DNA from: AP-15 sp963700195
GTDB taxonomy: Bacteria > Pseudomonadota > Alphaproteobacteria > ATCC43930 > CGMCC-115725
Direction of reading: 5' to 3'
Assembly (NCBI GenBank): GCA_963700195.1
Contig: CAVOWQ010000030.1
Location: forward strand, 62,001 to 126,000
DNA: 64,000 bases
In this document: piece after piece, positions 55,868 to 64,000 of the stretch
How positions within the stretch are numbered: the first letter of the stretch is position 1
Layout: each line of letters begins with the position of its first letter
Made by a program: the position numbers and the translations under genes
Notes under the pieces: model-generated
Databases searched by the model: none
What the model was told of the DNA's origin: nothing
What the model saw: only the letters and a program-made list of their open reading frames with translations

Positions 55868-57412
55868 TCAGTGGTACCAGTCCTTCTCGAAACGGGCATA
55901 GCAATCGCGCTCACCCGGCATCTTCACCCAACCTGCCAGCAGCCGCGCCGTCGCGAGCAGCAGCCGATCGCGCAAGTGAGTCGAATTGTGATCGTATTCC
56001 TCGAAGGTCGAGATCGTGATCTTCTGATTATGCGGATCGTCCTGAAAGCGGCACGCCGCCAGCGCTACCGTCGACTGGTACGCCTTGCGGTCGGCTCCCG
56101 ACTGCAGATAGGCGTTGGCGAGTGCCGTGGTCCGCGGGAAATCCAGCGCCATTATCGCCTCGTCGAGATCCCGCAACAATGTGTCGGGCGAGCGGCCGCT
56201 GGTGTCTATCCCGGCGGCTTCCTGCTCGATCACCGAGCTCTGCAGCTTGTTCTCATGCGCCACGTCATTGATGAAATTGGCCATCAGATAAAGTACGCGA
56301 GGCTGGTACGGATTGTCGCTCGTGCGAAACCAGTTGTTCGCGACATTGCAGTAATCAAACGGATGCTGGCCATTGGTAAACTGCCGCGGCACCGTGGTGC
56401 GCAGGATCAGCTCGGCGGCGCCGATCTGGATCGTGTCGCCGAGGCTGCGGATCGATTTGCCGTTCTTCAGGTGAGCGGTAACCAGGTTCCATACCGTATC
56501 GGCGTCGGCTTCCATCAGCTGCCGGACCATGTCTTCGACCTCGGTCGGGCTCAGTGGCGTCCGGTTGGTCTGCTTGAGGCTGGCGCCGCCATCTGGGAAT
56601 TCGCTCGCCATCCTCACGCAGACGGCATCGTAGAGCGAATAATAGAGTGGCCCGATCGCCATATCCGGGACGCCCATGTAATAGACCCCGTGCGAGCGCT
56701 CCCAGCCGATGAAGTCGGCGAGGTCGGTGATCGAACGAGCGCGGATCGCCTTGTGGCCGGTATTGCGCGCCTTGCGGCCGATGACCGTGTCCTGCAGATC
56801 GATCAGCCCGAGAAAGTTCAATTGATCGGCCAGCAGCGGCCGCGCCTCTTCCTCCTCGGCGAGCCCAAGGAAAAGACCATAGGACCGCCGTGAGTCACCG
56901 CTGACCGTGGCGATCATATGCGAGTGCAGCCGCTCCTGGAGGGTGCCCGTCTCGCGGATCGGCTCGTGGTCCTCCTGCCAGACAACTGGACCGTAGCTCG
57001 GCGGCGGCACATTGATGCCCTTCATCGTGGCGTACCGGCCCGGATATTTGCCCTGCAGCTGGTTCCAGATGTCGAGCCCCGCCGGGATGTACCAGACGCT
57101 CTGGAGCAGCGGCAGCAGCCGATACTTCTCCGGCAGGTACGGCATCAGATAGGCCGAGGCGCGCAGCCCGAGGATCGTGTGGTCGTTGTTGATCAGGGTG
57201 ATCTGACCGTCCCGCATATTGATGTGGCTCGGAACCTGCACGAACGGCGCTTCGGCAGCGGTCACGACGCTGAGCGCGTCGCCGACCGAATGCCCATCTC
57301 GCGTCATGCGAAAGAACAAATCGGTGGTGCGCGGCTGGTCGCGTTCGAGGATCGCCTCGGTCAGCATGTCGAAGTACTTGTCTTCCCGAATCTCGTTTCG
57401 GTTCAGCAGCAT
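55868..57412 (-). CDS. uncharacterised 514-aa protein
   Basis: I do not recognise a family. The protein is soluble and mostly helical, with no signal peptide. It begins MLLNRNEIREDKYFDMLTEA. Notable segments: RTTDLFFRMTRDGHSVGDAL, SHINMRDGQITLINNDHTIL, MPYLPEKYRLLPLLQSVWYI, FNHEDxx-like motifs are absent but several His lie in HSHMIATVSG, GQHPFDYCNVANNWF and FEEYDHNSTHLRDR, which could bind a metal. The two halves share no obvious repeat. It is upstream of, and in an operon with, an amidohydrolase (gap 15 bases), so it may take part in the same degradative step. Intact, normal codon use. Confidence 0.75.
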   Translation of the reverse strand: MLLNRNEIREDKYFDMLTEAILERDQPRTTDLFFRMTRDGHSVGDALSVVTAAEAPFVQVPSHINMRDGQITLINNDHTILGLRASAYLMPYLPEKYRLLPLLQSVWYIPAGLDIWNQLQGKYPGRYATMKGINVPPPSYGPVVWQEDHEPIRETGTLQERLHSHMIATVSGDSRRSYGLFLGLAEEEEARPLLADQLNFLGLIDLQDTVIGRKARNTGHKAIRARSITDLADFIGWERSHGVYYMGVPDMAIGPLYYSLYDAVCVRMASEFPDGGASLKQTNRTPLSPTEVEDMVRQLMEADADTVWNLVTAHLKNGKSIRSLGDTIQIGAAELILRTTVPRQFTNGQHPFDYCNVANNWFRTSDNPYQPRVLYLMANFINDVAHENKLQSSVIEQEAAGIDTSGRSPDTLLRDLDEAIMALDFPRTTALANAYLQSGADRKAYQSTVALAACRFQDDPHNQKITISTFEEYDHNSTHLRDRLLLATARLLAGWVKMPGERDCYARFEKDWYH

Positions 57413-57457
57413 TGCGGCGATCCTTTTTTACGACGGCAACCCCAGTATCACTGAACC

Positions 57458-57739
57458 TTGCGGTCCCGCGGGTTGCTGATAAAGCAGCCCCGACGCAACA
57501 AACCTGCAGGGGTGAACTCCGAATCCCGCTCCGTCAGGCCAGACCAAGCAACGCCTCTTGGTGTCTCCACAATTGTAATCACATACGGTGAAGGGACTGC
57601 CGCCGCGCAAGGAGCAATCAATATTCGGATCGATGCCGACGTGTTGGACTGGTTCCGAAACAAAGGCAGGGGTTACCAGGCGCGCATCAACAATGTTTTG
57701 CGCGCCTTCGTCGAGAGTCGCAGACGCACCGATGGTTGA
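57458..57739 (+). CDS. BrnA-like antitoxin C-terminal remnant
   Basis: The last 45 residues, INIRIDADVLDWFRNKGRGY followed by QARINNVLRAFVESRR, match the ribbon-helix-helix end of BrnA/DUF4415 antitoxins. The preceding 50 residues lack the usual BrnA sequence and no BrnT toxin gene precedes it, so this is an orphan or truncated antitoxin. The start of the real coding part is unclear; the ATG at 57458 may not be used. Could still bind DNA as a regulator. Confidence 0.6.
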   Translation: MRSRGLLIKQPRRNKPAGVNSESRSVRPDQATPLGVSTIVITYGEGTAAAQGAINIRIDADVLDWFRNKGRGYQARINNVLRAFVESRRRTDG

Positions 57740-58113
57740 ATCGGCTCCCTATCGCTTAGCATAACAGCCACTTAGCGGAGATCTGGTGCGAATGTCCGCA
57801 AACCACTCAACCGAGCCGTTTGGGCTTCGATCGAGAAATGACCGCTATGTGGGGCAAACCGGCCCCCGGCCGCCGTTCGAGCCCATGAACCCTCAGTGCC
57901 GAAAACGAGCCGCGCGGCCGTAGGATATCACGCAGGCGGTTGAGGCTTTCGCTCCGGCAGGCCGACGATCGTTTGCTTCGTTTGCGGTTCGCGATCATCA
58001 TCGCGCCGGGTAATCTGCGACCGTGTTGCGGCAGAAATTATGTGCTGGTGTTTGGGCTGCTCGTTCCGGACCGGACGCGAAGATCCCACATCGTGAAAAA
58101 GGGGAAGTGGACG
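57740..58113. other. intergenic region
   Basis: About 370 bases with nothing I can support: an upstream extension of the LLM frame is open here but has no homology. Confidence 0.5.
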
Positions 58114-58989
58114 ATGAAAGCTGGTGTGGTTTATCCGCAGACCGAGCTTGGCGGCGATACCGGGGCGGTCAAGGCGTTTGCCCAGGCGGCGGAAGCCCTG
58201 GGTTATGACCATATTGTGATCTACGACCATGTCCTCGGCGCCGTTCATGCCGGCAGAGAACCGAAACTGACCGGCCCCTACAAAGAAACCGATCCGTTTC
58301 ACGAGCCGTTGGTCACCTACGCCTATCTCGCCGGCATCACCAAGAAGCTCGAATTGGTAACGGGCGTGATCATCCTGCCGCAGCGACAGACGGCGCTCTT
58401 CGCCAAGCAGGCAGCGGATGTCGACCTGTTCTCGGACGGCCGGCTTCGCCTGGGTGTCGGGGTCGGCTGGAACTGGGTGGAATATGACGGTCTCGAAATG
58501 TCCCGGCATTTTCGCCGCCGCGGCCGGCGGCAGGAGCATCAGATCGCCTTGCTCCGCAAGCTGTGGGAAGAGCCGGTGGTCGATCATGAAGACTCCGACC
58601 ACCGGATCGACAGAGCCGGGATATTGCCGCGCCCGAAACGGCAGATCCCGATCTGGCTGGGAGGTTTCAGCGAGGCCGCGTACGACCGGGCGGCCAGGAT
58701 CGGGGATGGATTTCTGTTTTCGGGCCGGACGCAAGCCGAGGCGGTCCAAATCAAGGCGAGGATCGTCGCTCAGCTGCGCGAGCTCGGAAGGGATGCCGAT
58801 GCATTCGGCTTCGAGTCCATCCAGCAATACAGCCGCGGGGACAACCAATGGCCGGGCGATATTGCGGCGTGGCGCAAGGCTGGAGGGAGCCACATATCCG
58901 TCGTGACGATGGGCGCGCACCTCAACACGGTGGACGGCCACATCGAAGCCATCAAGCGTTGGCGTGACGTCTACAACTCGGTCCGTTAG
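58114..58989 (+). CDS. LLM-class flavin-dependent oxidoreductase
   Basis: 291-aa luciferase-like monooxygenase family enzyme (possibly F420- or FMN-dependent). Seen: AQAAEALGYDHIVIYDHVLG, VTGVIILPQRQTALFAKQAA, DLFSDGRLRLGVGVGWNWVE, PRPKRQIPIWLGGFSEAAYD, all typical of the superfamily. ATG 58114 with GGGGAAG upstream; the open frame extends to 57940 without homology. Different subfamily from the enzyme at 21046-22211. Substrate unknown. Followed by a palindrome before the convergent VOC gene. Confidence 0.9.
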   Translation: MKAGVVYPQTELGGDTGAVKAFAQAAEALGYDHIVIYDHVLGAVHAGREPKLTGPYKETDPFHEPLVTYAYLAGITKKLELVTGVIILPQRQTALFAKQAADVDLFSDGRLRLGVGVGWNWVEYDGLEMSRHFRRRGRRQEHQIALLRKLWEEPVVDHEDSDHRIDRAGILPRPKRQIPIWLGGFSEAAYDRAARIGDGFLFSGRTQAEAVQIKARIVAQLRELGRDADAFGFESIQQYSRGDNQWPGDIAAWRKAGGSHISVVTMGAHLNTVDGHIEAIKRWRDVYNSVR

Positions 58990-59026
58990 GTGTCGGGCGG
59001 ACTATTGACCGGACCCCCTCACCCTT

Positions 59027-59051
59027 CCCTCTCCCCCAATGGGGGAGAGGG
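59027..59051. terminator. REP-like palindrome between convergent genes
   Basis: Perfect 11-bp stem ccctctccccc/gggggagaggg with loop aat, lying between the stops of the LLM and VOC genes. Probably stops transcription from both sides; same repeat family as elsewhere in the window. No U-run. Confidence 0.6.
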
Positions 59052-59082
59052 TTGTGAAGGGTTGGCGAGGCCTAGCCGAGCC

Positions 59083-59448
59083 TTACCGAGCAACCCCCAC
59101 GAGCTTGTGGCCATCGGGGTCACGAAGATACGCGAGATAAGCGCCATTTGGGCGCTTGCCGGGCGGATCCTCGATCGACGTGCCGCCATTCGCAACGCCG
59201 GCTTTGTGCCACGCTTCGGCTTGCGCCGCATCCTTCATGACAAAGCCGATCGTGCCGCCATTGGCGTGGCTGGCCGGTTTGCCATCGATCGGCTTGGAGA
59301 CCATGAAACGGCTGCCATTGTGCGAATAAGCCAGGCGGCCGCTCGCGTCCTCTGTAGCAGGTTGAGCGCCCATTGCGGTAAAGAGGGCGTCGTAGAATTT
59401 CTTTGACCGGGCAATATCGTTGCTGCCGATCATGATGTGGCTGTACAT
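59083..59448 (-). CDS. VOC-family (glyoxalase/bleomycin-resistance fold) protein
   Basis: 121 aa: YSHIMIGSNDIARSKKFYDA at the start, SRFMVSKPIDGKPASHANGG, GFVMKDAAQAEAWHKAGVAN, and the ending AYLRDPDGHKLVGVAR with the metal-ligand-type DPDGHK. ATG 59448 with GGAG eight bases upstream. Members include glyoxalase I and ring-cleavage dioxygenases; no specific activity can be assigned. Confidence 0.9.
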   Translation of the reverse strand: MYSHIMIGSNDIARSKKFYDALFTAMGAQPATEDASGRLAYSHNGSRFMVSKPIDGKPASHANGGTIGFVMKDAAQAEAWHKAGVANGGTSIEDPPGKRPNGAYLAYLRDPDGHKLVGVAR

Positions 59449-59900
59449 TTCGTTTTCTCCTTTATGTGCATTGCGCGCTCCCGCGCCTCCGTCCGTAAGC
59501 GGAAGGCGGCCTGCGGGCCGGACAGTATGACGGGTCGACGATCGGCATAGGAGCAAAATCTCTCCCACTCTATCGCCGAGTGCGGCCGCCTTTAACCCCA
59601 AGACGTTCGGGCAGCGGGGGAGCGGCCCGCTTTGGGGCGTTTGGCGGTTCAGCAACGTCTGCATAGATCTTGCGCGGGCCGACGAAGGGCGCAACCAACG
59701 CGGGTGCTTTTGCTGCTGGTTTGCCGCCGGAGCAGCAGCGGCCCGTTGGCGCTTCAATGAATGGTTGCAAGCCGCCGCGCCTGCTCGGTGCTCGCCCGCT
59801 GCGCTTTAGCCGGTCCAAAGCGGGGAGGACGACGGTAGGCGCTTGCCTCTCGGTGCCAACCCAGACGATGCGGGCTTTGCCCGCGGCGCCAAGCTCGCTG
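59449..59900. other. region without a convincing gene
   Basis: Open frames exist on both strands (for example a 117-codon frame on the minus strand, 59570-59923, overlapping the next gene's end) but none has homology, a clear start or membrane/signal features, and the composition is Pro/Arg/Ala-rich as in shadow frames. Left unassigned. Confidence 0.45.
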
Positions 59901-61076
59901 TCAACCTTCGCCCACCCCGGCAAAATAAAGCTTCGGGTCGGCGGCGCGGATGTGGGCTTCGGGCAGGCCGAGTTCGCGTCGGACGAGGTTGGTGCCTTCG
60001 ACCAGAGAGACGCATTTGTAATAGGCGATGCGGCGGGAGAGGCCCTCGCGGCCGAAGCCGCAATCGGTGGTGACGACGAGCCGCTCGGGGGGGATGTATT
60101 CGAGCGCTTTGCGGATCAGTGCGGCGACGTGCTCGGCCGGCTCGACGACGGTGTTGCAGTGGTTGACGACGCCGATGCCGATCTTCTTATCGGTTTTGTG
60201 TTTTGCGAAGAGCGGCAGGTCCTTGCCGTCATTGCTGGCGCATTCGAAAGTGATGACGTCGCAGTCGAGCTGCAGCAGGTGGGGCAAGGCGCGCTCGTAG
60301 CTCGGCACCTCCCAATAGACGCGCTGCTGATTGGGATTGCCCCAGCAGGTATGGACCCAGATCTCGGCGTCGACGCCGGCGAGCTGGCGGTTGAACGCCT
60401 CGGTCTGGAACTCGAGATCGGCGTCGGTGCAGTCGGGCCGGGTCGTGAGGCCATGATGGCGCGGCTCCTCTACCTGGATTACCGGGCAACCGGCGGCGGC
60501 CAGTTCGCGCAATTCGGCATTCATGATGTCGCAGAGGTCGAGCACCATCACCTTGTCGTCGGCGTAGTGCTCGTTCCACAGCATGCTCGCCAATGCCGGC
60601 GCGCAGATCGCGCCGAATTTGACCGGGCGGTCGGTGAGCCGCTGTGCGATCTGCCACAATGCCGCGTATTCGAGCGGCCCGCGGCTGAGCTTGTCTTTCA
60701 CGATCGCCGGCTGGTAGGCCTCCTGCACTTCCCACAGGATCTTGCCCGGGCGGATGTCGTGCCGCGCCATCCAGCCCTGTGAGGTGCTGCGGTGGCCGTG
60801 AATGCCGCCCAAGCGCTCGATCGGATAGAAGAACCACGATTTGCCGCCGACCGCGAGGTCGAACCGGCTGTCGCCGTCGGTCACGATGTCGAGCCCGGCT
60901 GCCTCCTGCGCGTTGATGATTGCCGCGACGGCGTCGAGATACTGCTCGCGAAACAGCGAGTTGCCAAGCGCCGCCTTGAACGACCGGCCGCCGAGGCTTG
61001 TGTCGTACCATAAAGGGCGTGGGTAAGAGCCAGTGATCGCGGTCGGCAGGATCATATCGCGCGTGGTCTTCAGCAT
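59901..61076 (-). CDS. MetE-like (cobalamin-independent methionine synthase II family) protein
   Basis: 391 aa, homologous to the C-terminal zinc domain of MetE. Start ITGSYPRPLWYDTSLGGRSF, QVEEPRHHG, the zinc-ligand segment IWVHTCWGN (His242, Cys244), FECASND (Glu278) and TTDCGFGREGLSRR (Cys339). A stand-alone catalytic domain of this size is typical of enzymes using methyl donors other than methyltetrahydrofolate. Not preceded by a methionine-synthesis gene; function may be catabolic demethylation or methyl transfer. Divergent from the AbrB/PIN pair. Confidence 0.88.
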   Translation of the reverse strand: MLKTTRDMILPTAITGSYPRPLWYDTSLGGRSFKAALGNSLFREQYLDAVAAIINAQEAAGLDIVTDGDSRFDLAVGGKSWFFYPIERLGGIHGHRSTSQGWMARHDIRPGKILWEVQEAYQPAIVKDKLSRGPLEYAALWQIAQRLTDRPVKFGAICAPALASMLWNEHYADDKVMVLDLCDIMNAELRELAAAGCPVIQVEEPRHHGLTTRPDCTDADLEFQTEAFNRQLAGVDAEIWVHTCWGNPNQQRVYWEVPSYERALPHLLQLDCDVITFECASNDGKDLPLFAKHKTDKKIGIGVVNHCNTVVEPAEHVAALIRKALEYIPPERLVVTTDCGFGREGLSRRIAYYKCVSLVEGTNLVRRELGLPEAHIRAADPKLYFAGVGEG

Positions 61077-61153
61077 CGCTCGGCGCCCCTATTCTCTGGT
61101 GGATGTTTATCTGCCATATAGGGAGCATTATGACAGACAGATGGTGATGTGTC

Positions 61154-61402
61154 ATGCGGGCCCGGACTCGGATCAATCAGCAGGGTCGCATCGTCATCCC
61201 GGCGGAATGCCGCGCCGCAGCCGGTATCAAGGCCGGTGACGAGCTGCTGATCGAGGCGATCGGCGAGGGCGAATTGCGACTGCGTACCCCGGAGCAAGCG
61301 ATCAAAGCGGCGCAGGCAATCGTAGCGCGCCACGTGCCGAAAGACCGCGATCTTGTCGCCGAGCTGATCGCCGAGCGCCGGGCAGAAGCAAAGCGTGAAT
61401 GA
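61154..61402 (+). CDS. AbrB/MazE-type antitoxin
   Basis: 82 aa: swapped-hairpin DNA-binding N-terminus RINQQGRIVIPAECRAAAGI followed by KAGDELLIEAIGEGELRLRT, then an acidic/basic helical tail that should wrap the toxin. Neutralises and co-represses with the following PIN toxin. Its end overlaps the toxin start by eight bases. Confidence 0.9.
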   Translation: MRARTRINQQGRIVIPAECRAAAGIKAGDELLIEAIGEGELRLRTPEQAIKAAQAIVARHVPKDRDLVAELIAERRAEAKRE

Positions 61403-61784
61403 GCGCGTTGCCATTGCGGATGCTTCCGCCGTCCTTGCGTTACTGAAGCAGGAGCCGTTCTCGAAACTTGATCCTCGCCGGCTCTTTCGGGCGACGATCA
61501 GCGCAGTCAATCTATCCGAGGTCTTGGAAAGGCTCTGTTCCGGGGGCCTCAGTGAGAGGGAAGCGGAGGAAGCCGTCGCGGAACTGTCTTTAGAGGTAGC
61601 TGATTTTGACGAGGCGCAGGCGCGCCTGGCCGCATATTTGCGGTCGCGGACCCGTCGCGCCGGGCTCTCCCTCGGCGACCGCGCCTGTTTGGCGTTGGGA
61701 TTGCACCTCGGACGCCCAGTGATCACAGCCGATCGTGTGTGGGCGAGACTCGATGTCGGAGTCGAGGTTCTGTTGATCCGTTGA
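61395..61784 (+). CDS. PIN-domain toxin (VapC-like)
   Basis: 129-aa predicted Mg-dependent ribonuclease. PIN acidic residues: Asp9 (IADASAVLALL), Glu42 (NLSEVLERL), Asp95 (GLSLGDRACLALGLHLG) and Asp113 (VITADRVWARL). GTG start at 61395, overlapping the antitoxin end, as expected for a two-gene toxin-antitoxin operon with antitoxin first. RNA target unknown. Confidence 0.9.
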   Translation: MNERVAIADASAVLALLKQEPFSKLDPRRLFRATISAVNLSEVLERLCSGGLSEREAEEAVAELSLEVADFDEAQARLAAYLRSRTRRAGLSLGDRACLALGLHLGRPVITADRVWARLDVGVEVLLIR

Positions 61785-61856
61785 GCACCGCCTTTCACCC
61801 GACCGCTGGAGCGGTTAATTTTTGAAAACGGGGCTCAACCTATCCCGGAGGCGTCG

Positions 61857-62825
61857 ATGAAGGAATTCACGGGCAGAATTGCGGTCGTGACCGGCGGCGG
61901 CTCGGGCATGGGACGCGAGCTCGTCCGCCAGCTGGCCGCGGAGGGCTGTAATGTCGCGATGTGCGATGTCTCCGAAGAGGGGATGGCGGAAACCCGTCGG
62001 CTGTGCGAGGCGGCGGGATTGCCGCAAGGCCTGCGCGTCTCGGCGCATCTCGCCGATGTCTCCGACGAGGCGCAGGTCGAGAGATTTCGCGAGGAAGTCG
62101 GCGAGCGCCACGGTACAGATATAGTCCATCTGCTCTTCAACAACGCTGGTATCGGCGGTGGCGGCAGTATGTTCGCGCACAGCCGAGAGGAATGGGAGCG
62201 GACCTTCAACATTTGTTGGGGCGGCGTCTACAACTGCACCCGTGCCTTTCTGCCGATGCTGCAGAAGGCGGAGGAGGGCCACATCGTCAATACCAGCAGC
62301 GTCAACGGTTTCTGGGCGTCTGTGGGACCGCGCATTCCGCACACCGCCTATTGCGCGGCAAAGTTCGCGGTGAAAGGTTTTACCGAGGCGCTGATCACCG
62401 ATCTCAAGATCAACGCGCCACACATCAAATGCTCGGTCGTCATGCCCGGCCATATCGGCACCTCGATCCCGCTCAACTCGCGCAAGATTCAAGGCGGCAA
62501 CTTGTCTGATGACATCGATCAGAGGCAGATTGCTCAAGCGCGGGCGCGCATTGCCTCGATGGGCCGAGACGTGGCGAGCCTGTCGGATGACGACATTCGA
62601 AAGGCTGTAGCCGAGCGCGAGCGCCGCTTTCGCGAGGAGGCGCCGACGAGCGCCGCCGAGGCGGCGACAATCATTCTCGACGGGGTCAAGGCCGACAAAT
62701 GGCGCATCCTGGTCGGCAACGATGCGCACCAAATCGATGAATTGGTCCGGGAGGACCCGGAGCGGGCCTACGACCTCGACTTCTTCGAGAGCTTTGCCGC
62801 CAAGGCCGGATGGCGCATCCCGTGA
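61857..62825 (+). CDS. short-chain dehydrogenase/reductase
   Basis: 322 aa classical SDR: cofactor site TGGGSGMG at 12-19, NNAG at 95-98, catalytic Ser147/148, Tyr165 and Lys169 (YCAAK). The C-terminal 60 residues beyond the Rossmann core (DDDIRKAVAERERRFREEAP) are longer than usual. NAD(P)-dependent alcohol/ketone oxidoreductase, substrate unknown. ATG with CGGAGG seven bases upstream. Convergent with the alcohol dehydrogenase gene; probably part of a catabolic set. Confidence 0.92.
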   Translation: MKEFTGRIAVVTGGGSGMGRELVRQLAAEGCNVAMCDVSEEGMAETRRLCEAAGLPQGLRVSAHLADVSDEAQVERFREEVGERHGTDIVHLLFNNAGIGGGGSMFAHSREEWERTFNICWGGVYNCTRAFLPMLQKAEEGHIVNTSSVNGFWASVGPRIPHTAYCAAKFAVKGFTEALITDLKINAPHIKCSVVMPGHIGTSIPLNSRKIQGGNLSDDIDQRQIAQARARIASMGRDVASLSDDDIRKAVAERERRFREEAPTSAAEAATIILDGVKADKWRILVGNDAHQIDELVREDPERAYDLDFFESFAAKAGWRIP

Positions 62826-62829
62826 TCCG

Positions 62830-63927
62830 CTAATCGAATGTGAGCACGGTGCGGGCGACTTCGCCGGCTTTCATTGCGCGGAAAGCTTCGTTGATGTCGC
62901 CGAGGCGGCCGCGCCTAGTGACCATGTCGTCGAGCTTGAGGCGCCCCTGGCGGTAGAAATCGAGATAGAGCGGAATGTCGTAGCGGAAGCGGTTGGAGCC
63001 CATGCGCGAGGTCTGCACCTTGCATTCCGGGCGGATCGCCATCCACGGGAATTCGATCATCGCATCCGGCGGCAATACGCCGACGATTGTCGCAGTGCCG
63101 CGGATTGCGAGGCTCTCGATCGCCTGGCGCACCAGCTTGGCGTTGCCGACCGCCTCGAAGGCATGGTCGACGCCGGCGCCGCCGGTCAAGGTGCGCACGG
63201 CCTTGACCGGGTCGTCCTCGGCACTGTTGACGAAATCGGTCGCACCGGCGCGCACCGCCATCTCGCGCTTTGATTCGAACATATCGACGCCGATGATCCG
63301 ACGGGCCCCGCCGATCCGAGCGCCCTGGATGATGGACAAACCGACGCCGCCGCAGCCGAACACCGCCACGGTCTGCCCCGCTTCAAGCCCCGAACTGCGC
63401 AACGCCGCGCCAACGCCGGTCAAGACTCCGCAGCCGACCAGCGCGGCGCGGTCGAGCGGCAATTCGGGGTCGATCTTCACCAGCGAATTCTCGTGCAGCA
63501 GCATCTTCTCGGCATAGCTCGAAATGCCGATGAACTGGCGCAGCGGCTGCCCCCTCTGCGACAGGCGCGGGGCCGCACTGTCGGGCCGCGTAACGATACC
63601 GCCGGTGCACAAATTCGGATGCCCCGAAAGACATTGCGGGCAATTGCCGCAAAAACCCGAGAGGCAGGCCACCACGTGATCCCCCGGCTTGACCGTCGTC
63701 ACATCCGCGCCGACCGTCTCTACGACTCCTGCGCCTTCATGGCCGAGCACGATCGGCCGGTCGAGCGGGAACCGCCCGATCCCGTCGACGACATGCAGAT
63801 CGCTGTGACACACGCCGGTGGCCGCGGTGCGGACCAGCACCTCGCGCGCCCACGGCTTGTCAATCTCCACCGCCTCGATCGTCAGCGGCTCCTGCACCTT
63901 GCGGAAAACGGCAGCTTCGATCTCCAT
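62830..63927 (-). CDS. zinc-dependent alcohol dehydrogenase (MDR family)
   Basis: 365 aa. Catalytic zinc: Cys40 (ATGVCHSDLH), His63 and Glu64 (LGHEGAGVV); structural zinc Cys93, 96, 99 and 107 (CGNCPQC). Rossmann segment VAVFGCGGVGLSIIQGA. Acts on primary alcohols or aldehydes with NAD(P), similar to class III/NDMA-type long-chain enzymes. ATG 63927 with GGGAGGG upstream. Downstream member of a minus-strand operon that continues past the right edge. Confidence 0.93.
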   Translation of the reverse strand: MEIEAAVFRKVQEPLTIEAVEIDKPWAREVLVRTAATGVCHSDLHVVDGIGRFPLDRPIVLGHEGAGVVETVGADVTTVKPGDHVVACLSGFCGNCPQCLSGHPNLCTGGIVTRPDSAAPRLSQRGQPLRQFIGISSYAEKMLLHENSLVKIDPELPLDRAALVGCGVLTGVGAALRSSGLEAGQTVAVFGCGGVGLSIIQGARIGGARRIIGVDMFESKREMAVRAGATDFVNSAEDDPVKAVRTLTGGAGVDHAFEAVGNAKLVRQAIESLAIRGTATIVGVLPPDAMIEFPWMAIRPECKVQTSRMGSNRFRYDIPLYLDFYRQGRLKLDDMVTRRGRLGDINEAFRAMKAGEVARTVLTFD

Positions 63928-63949
63928 GGCGACCCTCCCGGGAAAATTT

Positions 63950-64000
63950 TTAGTCGGCGGCGGCGCTCTGCGGCTGCCGTTCATAGCGCCGCGCCGGCGT
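63950..64000 (-). CDS. 3' end of a gene running off the right edge
   Basis: The last 16 codons of a minus-strand reading frame end in TAA at 63950-63952: TPARRYERQPQSAAAD. The stop is 22 bases before the alcohol dehydrogenase start and the ribosome site of that gene overlaps the gap, so a co-transcribed upstream gene is likely. Too short to identify. Confidence 0.45.
   Translation of the reverse strand, partial: TPARRYERQPQSAAAD

Noticed and set aside
55160..56893. 577-codon plus-strand ORF opposite the amidohydrolase and 514-aa protein
   Set aside because: Shadow of the minus-strand genes, which have ribosome sites and conserved motifs.

Overview
The window is GC-rich bacterial chromosome that reads as an alphaproteobacterium. 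The evidence is the rplU-rpmA-obgE-proB-proA-nadD-rsfS-rlmH-gpmI housekeeping block, a phoR-pstSCAB-phoU-phoB cluster, an NDUFS4-like complex I accessory subunit between tRNA genes, a MaeB-type malic enzyme and many soil-type catabolic enzymes. A soil or freshwater Rhizobiales/Rhodospirillales-like organism fits; I cannot place it further.

Layout. 1-2.7 kb: the 3' part of a cyclase/ATPase/TPR regulator with five near-identical 46-residue repeats. 3-10.3 kb: minus-strand housekeeping block (glycolysis, ribosome maturation, NAD and proline synthesis, ribosomal proteins L21/L27), with stop/start overlaps inside obgE-proB-proA. 10.5-20.1 kb: plus strand, malic enzyme then the complete phosphate-sensing and high-affinity phosphate uptake system with a candidate Pho box. 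20.6-29.6 kb: accessory enzymes (luciferase-like monooxygenase, alpha/beta hydrolase, CBS protein, gamma-glutamyltransferase family, a class III cyclase, a diiron ferritin-like protein, two-subunit aconitase X). 30-31 kb: tRNA-Lys, tRNA-Pro, tRNA-Arg and the NDUFS4 homologue. 31-41 kb: a surface-polysaccharide region (epimerase, WecB, WecC, RmlB, two very small membrane proteins and an unusual sulfotransferase/coiled-coil/TPR protein). 41-47.5 kb: amidohydrolase, lipoprotein, DcaP-like porin, low-affinity phosphate permease, DUF1269 protein. 47.5-57.4 kb: flavin monooxygenase, two MFS transporters, a DUF1800/DUF1501 pair, amidohydrolase plus an unrecognised 514-residue protein. 57.4-64 kb: BrnA-like antitoxin remnant, LLM oxidoreductase, VOC protein, MetE-like protein, AbrB/PIN toxin-antitoxin pair, SDR and zinc alcohol dehydrogenase.

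Two things cut across the regions. First, at least eleven genes, several of them normally essential or single-copy, are broken by single-base-type frameshifts (about fifteen in 64 kb). The protein sequence resumes cleanly in another frame each time, which suggests base-level indel errors rather than decay. Second, intergenic DNA carries several repeat families: C-rich REP-like palindromes, a 162-bp element with terminal inverted repeats present twice (a likely miniature transposable element), and a long inverted repeat of the 'cattgcgagg' type.

The best candidates for new biology are the sulfotransferase/coiled-coil/TPR protein in the polysaccharide region, the 162-bp MITE-like element, the repeat-bearing cyclase/ATPase regulator and the unrecognised protein at 55.9-57.4 kb.
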